A program made the translations under genes and the position numbers. Shown one piece after another: positions 5,673-6,756 of a DNA stretch of 6,756 nt. The stretch lies in assembly GCA_027620575.1 (NCBI GenBank), contig JAQCDT010000067.1, forward strand, positions 1 through 6,756, in the 5' to 3' direction. The notes beneath the pieces were generated by a model. It saw nothing but the letters and a program-made list of their open reading frames with translations, was not told where the DNA came from and made no database searches. Source of the stretch: Verrucomicrobiota bacterium (lineage in GTDB: Bacteria > Verrucomicrobiota > Verrucomicrobiia > Opitutales > Coraliomargaritaceae). The number at the start of each line of letters is the position of its first letter. Position 1 is the first letter of the stretch.

Positions 5673-6756
5673 ATGCGATTAAAATCGTTTAAAAAAAGTA
5701 ATAGTGGATGCAATTATCGCGTATATTGTATGTGCTTTTTTTTCCTGTTTACAGGAATATTCATAGGATGGAAAGATATCCCTGGATTTCTTAAATCTAA
5801 CATCTTGTTGTTATACAAACTTGATATAGCAGAGGTTTTTTTGACAGAAAACCGTTTAAACTCACTTAACTTAAACATAAAATTTGAAAATATTGAAAAA
5901 TTAAGAATTAAAAGAGAGGAAGCTCTAGTAAATAATCTACTAATCCGTTCGGATAATGATTTTGTAAATTCGAAAGTGTCATACAATTCAGAACTGCCAC
6001 AATCATGTAATATAAGATTGAAAGGAGATTTACCTCAACATTGGAATGGTGATAAATGGTCACTAAGAATAAACACTAAAAAGGATCGTTCCATCGATGG
6101 AATGACAGCTTTTTCGATACAGGATCCCATTACTCGTAATTATACTTATGAGTGGCTTTTTCTTCAAAACCTAAGATTTGAAGATGTATTAGCACCCAAT
6201 TATTTTTTCATTAATGTAAATATAAATGGGAAAGAAAAAGGAATTTATGCAGTAGAAGAGCATTTTTCTAAGGAAATGATCGAGCGAAAAAACAGAAGAG
6301 AGGGAATTGTTTTATCTTTTGATGAGCATCATATGTGGAATTTACACTGGAATGTAAGTTGGCCAATTTCATACAGAACTTCAGGTATCGAGGTTAAATA
6401 CCTTAATAGAGTTAACTCTATTCCTCTGTTGTCAAAACAAAGGGAAACCGCTGTTTCCTTATTAAGAAATTTCCAAGCAAGATTACTTGATGCTGAGCAA
6501 GTTTTAGATCACGAAAAAACTGCCAAATTCCTGGCACTTTCTAATATTTGGGGTGCAGGTCATGGACTTTCCTATGCCGATATAAACTTTTATTACAATC
6601 CAATCACTGCGAGATTAGAACCCATTGCTATGGATGCAAAACCTGAGTTTACCCCAACTCACCCAAGCGATTATTTTACTCACGGAGAAATGGAAGAAAC
6701 ATGGGTTAATTATGCACTTAAATCTGAAAATATAGCTAGATTATATACTCAATACC
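5673..6756 (+). CDS. CotH-like kinase-fold protein, membrane anchored, 3' partial
   Basis: An uninterrupted frame from ATG 5673 to the right edge gives 361 residues, with the C-terminus missing. Residues 16-33 (RVYCMCFFFLFTGIFIGW) form one uncleaved-looking membrane anchor, so the rest should lie in the periplasm. CNIRLKGDLPQHWNGDKWSL at 112-131, KGIYAVEEHFSKEMIERK at 189-206, YADINFYYNP at 301-310 and LEPIAMDAKPEF at 315-326 follow the order of the CotH family, whose founder is an atypical protein kinase of the Bacillus spore coat. D303 and D321 are the candidate metal and catalytic acids by analogy with the CotH catalytic loop and DFG-like aspartates. It lies 8 bases after the DUF4956 gene. 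The substrate is unknown; phosphorylation of a protein or a cell-surface polymer is possible. The first 75 bases contain A7 and T8 tracts. ATG 5730 is an alternative start that would keep a shorter hydrophobic N-terminus. Confidence 0.84.
   Translation, partial: MRLKSFKKSNSGCNYRVYCMCFFFLFTGIFIGWKDIPGFLKSNILLLYKLDIAEVFLTENRLNSLNLNIKFENIEKLRIKREEALVNNLLIRSDNDFVNSKVSYNSELPQSCNIRLKGDLPQHWNGDKWSLRINTKKDRSIDGMTAFSIQDPITRNYTYEWLFLQNLRFEDVLAPNYFFINVNINGKEKGIYAVEEHFSKEMIERKNRREGIVLSFDEHHMWNLHWNVSWPISYRTSGIEVKYLNRVNSIPLLSKQRETAVSLLRNFQARLLDAEQVLDHEKTAKFLALSNIWGAGHGLSYADINFYYNPITARLEPIAMDAKPEFTPTHPSDYFTHGEMEETWVNYALKSENIARLYTQY

Noticed and set aside
5676..5697. Small palindrome CGATT-AA-AATCG followed by TTT and A7
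   Set aside because: The stem is 5 AT-rich pairs with too tight a loop, lies in the first codons of the CotH-like gene, and has an A run rather than a T run on the plus strand. It is not a credible plus-strand terminator. A minus-strand one would have no gene to end.
5714..5986. Minus-strand open frame of 90 codons
   Set aside because: It is antisense to the CotH-like gene, which runs uninterrupted through this stretch on the plus strand with family motifs. The minus peptide shows no domain and has no supporting signals.

Overview
The window is one continuous plus-strand gene cluster for surface glycan synthesis, almost certainly from a Gram-negative (diderm) bacterium. It holds six complete or near-complete genes plus two truncated by the window edges, packed end to start with overlaps of 1-8 bases or gaps of about 10 bases, so it reads as part of a single long operon. 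No tRNA, rRNA, CRISPR array, insertion sequence, convincing promoter or terminator is visible, and there is no non-coding stretch longer than about 10 bases. The DNA is AT-rich overall. Nothing fixes the taxon; LPS heptosyltransferase-like (GT9) and CDP-paratose epimerase-like genes point to an outer-membrane-bearing, probably environmental bacterium. Recognisable Shine-Dalgarno sequences are nearly absent.

Layout: (1) positions 3-164, C-terminal tail of an NAD-dependent sugar epimerase of the CDP-paratose 2-epimerase type; (2) 161-1057, an unassigned protein that looks like a GT-A-fold glycosyltransferase; (3) 1057-2082, a STELLO (DUF288) family glycosyltransferase, a family best known from plants and other eukaryotes; (4) 2093-3229, a GT4-like GT-B glycosyltransferase whose N-terminus has no ATG, GTG or TTG start and appears to begin at ATT; (5) 3226-4020, an FkbM-type SAM-dependent methyltransferase starting at TTG; (6) 4017-4994, a GT9 (heptosyltransferase-like) glycosyltransferase starting at TTG; (7) 4987-5664, a DUF4956 membrane protein; (8) 5673 to the window end, an N-terminally membrane-anchored CotH-like (protein-kinase-fold) protein, cut off at its 3' side.

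The likely joint job: the epimerase supplies an unusual nucleotide sugar, several glycosyltransferases (GT-A-like, STELLO, GT4, GT9) assemble an oligosaccharide or O-antigen/capsule unit, and the FkbM enzyme O-methylates it. The DUF4956-CotH pair at the end is a different functional module (in many genomes found with VTC-type polyphosphate polymerases) and may modify or anchor surface material by phosphorylation; that link to the glycan genes is inference.

Two things stand out: a bacterial STELLO gene translationally coupled to an unassigned GT-A-like gene, and a three-gene block (2093-4994) that is richer in G+C and uses ATT, TTG and TTG as best starts, flanked by AT-rich genes that use ATG. 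This suggests a mosaic cluster.
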